From JACDER01 sp036394915 (GTDB lineage: Bacteria > Actinomycetota > Thermoleophilia > Gaiellales > Gaiellaceae), in the NCBI GenBank assembly GCA_036394915.1, contig DASWEE010000111.1, positions 1 through 47,394 of the forward strand: 47,394 nt of DNA. The letters are read 5' to 3'. The notes under the pieces were generated by a model, which was not told where the DNA came from, did no database searches, and saw only the letters and a list, made by a program, of their open reading frames with translations. The position numbers were made by a program, and so were the translations under genes. The first letter of the stretch is position 1. Every line of letters starts with the position of its first letter. Shown here piece after piece: positions 45,416 through 47,394 of the stretch.

Positions 45416-46138
45416 CTAGCCCTCGGTGGTTCCCGGCTCGCCTTGCTCGCCGGTTCCGGCCTCGGCCTCCGGCTCGGCCGGAGCCTCCTCGCCCTCGGGG
45501 ACCTCCTCGCCCTCGGGGACCTCCGCGCCCTCCTCGAGCTCCTCCTCTTCGGGCTCGGGCTCGACGATGCGCGTCGGCATCGTGACCGTCGCGAGCACCG
45601 TCTCCTCGGGATCGTCCAGGTACGTGACTCCTTCGCGCGTGCCAAGGTCGGCAAGCCGCAGCGTGTCGCCGATCGCCATCCCGCTGACGTCCAGCTCGAG
45701 CCGCTCGGGCACCTCCATCGGCAGGGCCTCGACGTTGATCTCGCGGACGACCTGGGAGAGGACACCACCCTCCTTCACACCCTCGGACTCGCCCACGAGC
45801 TCGACGACGACCTGGGCCTGGATCGTCTGGTCGAGCCGGACTTCGTGCAGGTCGACGTGGATCAAGCGGCCCTTGACGGGATCCTGCTGGGCCTCCTTGA
45901 GGATCGAGGCGCGCGTCGTCTTCTGGCCCTCCACCACGACGTCGAGGATCGCGTGCAGCCCGTGCGAGCCGGTGAGCGCCCGCCGCAACTCCCGCTCAGG
46001 CACGCAAATCGCATGCGGCGGCTTCCCGCGCCCGTACAGGACGCCGGGGATCAGCCCCTCCTTGCGCAGGCGCCGGGAAGCGCGGGTTCCGACCTCCTCG
46101 CGCTCGCGCACCTCGAGTTTGACCCTTTCTGCGGCCAC
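45416..46138 (-). CDS. rplY: Ribosomal protein bL25 (CTC/TL5 type)
   Basis: The product is 240 residues. The 5S-rRNA-binding L25 domain (1-95; ASRRLRKEGLIPGVLYGRG) is followed by the CTC beta domain (about 95-190; LIHVDLHEV, MEVPERLELDVSGMAIGDTLRL). The tail is acidic and repetitive (VPEGEEVPEGEE), encoded by a tandem 18-bp repeat near 45485-45525. It binds 5S rRNA in the central protuberance. TACACT lies 9 nt before the GTG. Confidence 0.96.
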   Translation of the reverse strand: MAAERVKLEVREREEVGTRASRRLRKEGLIPGVLYGRGKPPHAICVPERELRRALTGSHGLHAILDVVVEGQKTTRASILKEAQQDPVKGRLIHVDLHEVRLDQTIQAQVVVELVGESEGVKEGGVLSQVVREINVEALPMEVPERLELDVSGMAIGDTLRLADLGTREGVTYLDDPEETVLATVTMPTRIVEPEPEEEELEEGAEVPEGEEVPEGEEAPAEPEAEAGTGEQGEPGTTEG

Positions 46139-46147
46139 AGCGGCGAA

Positions 46148-46153
46148 AGTGTA
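46148..46153 (-). promoter_or_regulatory. Probable -10 element of rplY
   Basis: TACACT reads on the minus strand in the 24-nt gap after prs, 9 nt before GTG 46138. A very short leader is implied. Confidence 0.4.
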
Positions 46154-46162
46154 GCGACCGGC

Positions 46163-47227
46163 CTAAAAGAGCTGGTTCTCGCCGCCGAAGATCGCCGAGA
46201 CCGACTCATCGGCGAACACGTTCATGATCGTCTCGGTCAGCAGCGGCGCGACCGTGAGGACGGTCATGTTCGACGGCATATGCGTCGGGTCGACCGGCAC
46301 GGTGTCGGTGACGACGATCCCCGTCAGATCGGCTTCACCGAGCGTCGCGAGAGCGTCGCTCGAGAAGACCGCGTGCGTGACGAAGACCCAAACGTCGGTC
46401 GCGCCGTGCTCCCTCAGCGCATTCGCGCCCTGGATCAGCGTCGTGCCGGTCATCGAAGCGTCGTCGCCGATGATCGCGATCTTCCCGCGCACGCGTCCCG
46501 TCACCTCGGTCACCTCGGCGATGTCGTGCGCCGGACGCGTCTTGTGCATGATCGCGAAGTCGGCATCGATCATCTCCGCGAAGCGGACGGCGTGCTTGGC
46601 TCGTCCCGCGTCGGGTGCGACGGAGACGACGCCCTCGCCGTGTAAACCGAGGTCGCGGAAGTGCCGCGTGAAGAGCGGCAGCGACGTCATGTGGTCGACC
46701 GGGATGGTGAAGAAGCCCTGGATCTGCCCGGCGTGGAGGTCCATCGTCAGCACGCGGTCGGCGCCGGCGAGCTGGAGCATGTCGGCAACGAGCCGCGCCG
46801 AGATCGGCTCGCGCGGCATCGCCTTGCGATCCTGGCGCGAGTACGGGAACCACGGGATGACGGCCGTGATCCGCTTGGCCGACGCGAGATGGGCCGCCTG
46901 GATCATGAAAAACAGCTCCATCAGGTTCTGGTCGACCGGCTCGCAGCCCGTCTGGACGAGGAAAACGTCGGCGCCGCGGATCGACTCCAGGTAGCGGCAA
47001 TACGTCTCGCCGTTCGCGAACGTCTCGAGCGCGATCTCCCCGAGCTCGACGCCGAGCTGGTCGGCGATCCGGTGTGCGAGCTCAGGGTGCGAGCGGCCCG
47101 AGAAGACCATCAGGCGCTTGCCCGGCGCGCGCTCCAGCCAGTGCTCCGGCTTCAGCTCGGGCGTTGCCTGCTGGACCTCGAGCCCGGGCAGGCGCTCGGT
47201 CAACTCAGTGGTCGTCGCGCTTTGCAC
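46163..47227 (-). CDS. prs: Ribose-phosphate pyrophosphokinase
   Basis: The product is 354 residues from GTG 47227, about 35 longer at the N-terminus than typical Prs. The core starts KRLMVFSGRSHPELA. It has the ATP loop PYSRQDRK, the MDLHAGQIQGFF segment and the PRPP loop IIGDDASMTGTTL, where the usual acidic VDD(I/M)IDTAGT is altered. It makes PRPP from ribose-5-phosphate and ATP for nucleotide, His and Trp synthesis. The start lies within glmU (23-nt overlap); a shorter start near residue 40 (MVFSG) is possible. Confidence 0.93.
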   Translation of the reverse strand: MQSATTTELTERLPGLEVQQATPELKPEHWLERAPGKRLMVFSGRSHPELAHRIADQLGVELGEIALETFANGETYCRYLESIRGADVFLVQTGCEPVDQNLMELFFMIQAAHLASAKRITAVIPWFPYSRQDRKAMPREPISARLVADMLQLAGADRVLTMDLHAGQIQGFFTIPVDHMTSLPLFTRHFRDLGLHGEGVVSVAPDAGRAKHAVRFAEMIDADFAIMHKTRPAHDIAEVTEVTGRVRGKIAIIGDDASMTGTTLIQGANALREHGATDVWVFVTHAVFSSDALATLGEADLTGIVVTDTVPVDPTHMPSNMTVLTVAPLLTETIMNVFADESVSAIFGGENQLF

Positions 47228-47394
47228 GGACGTAGCCCTCCTTGGTGACCTGACGGGGCGGGAAGCCCGCGAGGGATCCCGGCGGGACATCTTCCGTGAT
47301 GACGGAGCCCGCCGCAGTCCAAGAATCGTCGCCAATCTCGACCGGAGCAACGAACACATTGTGGACGGCGGTCCTGACGCCCTTGCCGATCTTC
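47205..47394 (-). CDS. glmU: Bifunctional UDP-GlcNAc pyrophosphorylase GlmU, C-terminal fragment (cut by window edge)
   Basis: Only the last 63 codons are in the window. The frame reads IGKGVRTAVHNVFVAPVEIG, then AAGSVITEDVPPGSLAG and ends QVTKEGYVRAKRDDH. This is the left-handed beta-helix acetyltransferase end of GlmU (AAGSVIT..VPPG..L is characteristic). GlmU makes UDP-N-acetylglucosamine for cell wall synthesis. The glmU-prs-rplY-pth order is common in bacteria, supporting the call. The upstream part is outside the window. Confidence 0.88.
   Translation of the reverse strand, partial: KIGKGVRTAVHNVFVAPVEIGDDSWTAAGSVITEDVPPGSLAGFPPRQVTKEGYVRAKRDDH

Overview
The window is a dense, GC-rich bacterial chromosome segment that looks actinobacterial, most likely class Thermoleophilia (Gaiellales or Solirubrobacterales type). 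The grounds are strong G/C third-position bias, frequent GTG starts, a CysO-dependent cysteine operon, an eno-ftsB-DUF501 neighbourhood, a radical SAM protein of the mycobacterial Rv2578c type, and many leaderless -10-to-start arrangements. The class assignment is inference. I see no tRNA, rRNA, CRISPR array, transposase, phage gene or replication origin.

Layout. 1-250 is a cluster of short palindromes. 265-7457 holds mixed metabolic and secreted proteins: cyclophilin, trypsin-like protease, DUF1326 protein, amidohydrolase, acetyltransferase, DUF1059 protein and M20 peptidase. 7478-11299 encodes an ABC exporter and an NhaA antiporter fused to a DsbA-like domain. 11296-13448 (minus) has the primary sigma factor and a TPR protein. 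13502-16268 (plus) is a complete moeZ-cysO-cysM-mec operon for protein-thiocarboxylate-dependent cysteine synthesis. It is followed on the minus strand by twin cupredoxins, and then by pterin dehydratase, a CNNM/CorC-type membrane protein and a metallo-hydrolase. At 19833 a LexA-like box overlaps the promoter of the radical SAM gene. 20762-24325 contains secreted proteins, a frameshifted repeat protein, a flavoprotein-VOC pair and a small basic protein. 24681-25960 carries 7Fe ferredoxin, an orphan receiver, a Rieske protein and a DUF309 protein.

25957-28747 (minus) is one operon of L,D-transpeptidase, TlpA, CcmH and CcdA. 28777-32909 (minus) pairs a spermidine-synthase-like membrane protein with a GAF/SpoIIE phosphatase. 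33167-36398 has small membrane proteins, a PAP2 phosphatase, a HTH-receiver fusion, DUF501 and FtsB. 36435-47394 (minus) is housekeeping: pyk, eno, mazG, a SurA-like lipoprotein, mfd, pth, rplY, prs and the 3' end of glmU.

Gene packing is extreme. Five convergent pairs share the same four stop-codon bases (CTAA or CTAG), and many same-strand neighbours overlap as GTGA, TAGTG or CTGA. At least fourteen genes start 6-7 nt after a TAnnnT hexamer, implying leaderless mRNAs. Two divergent pairs have interleaved -10 hexamers. The items most worth a second look are the CysO with residues after its Gly-Gly, the SOS-type box on the radical SAM gene, the composite palindromic repeat beside a duplicated eno 3' end, and the 108-nt hairpin between pth and rplY.
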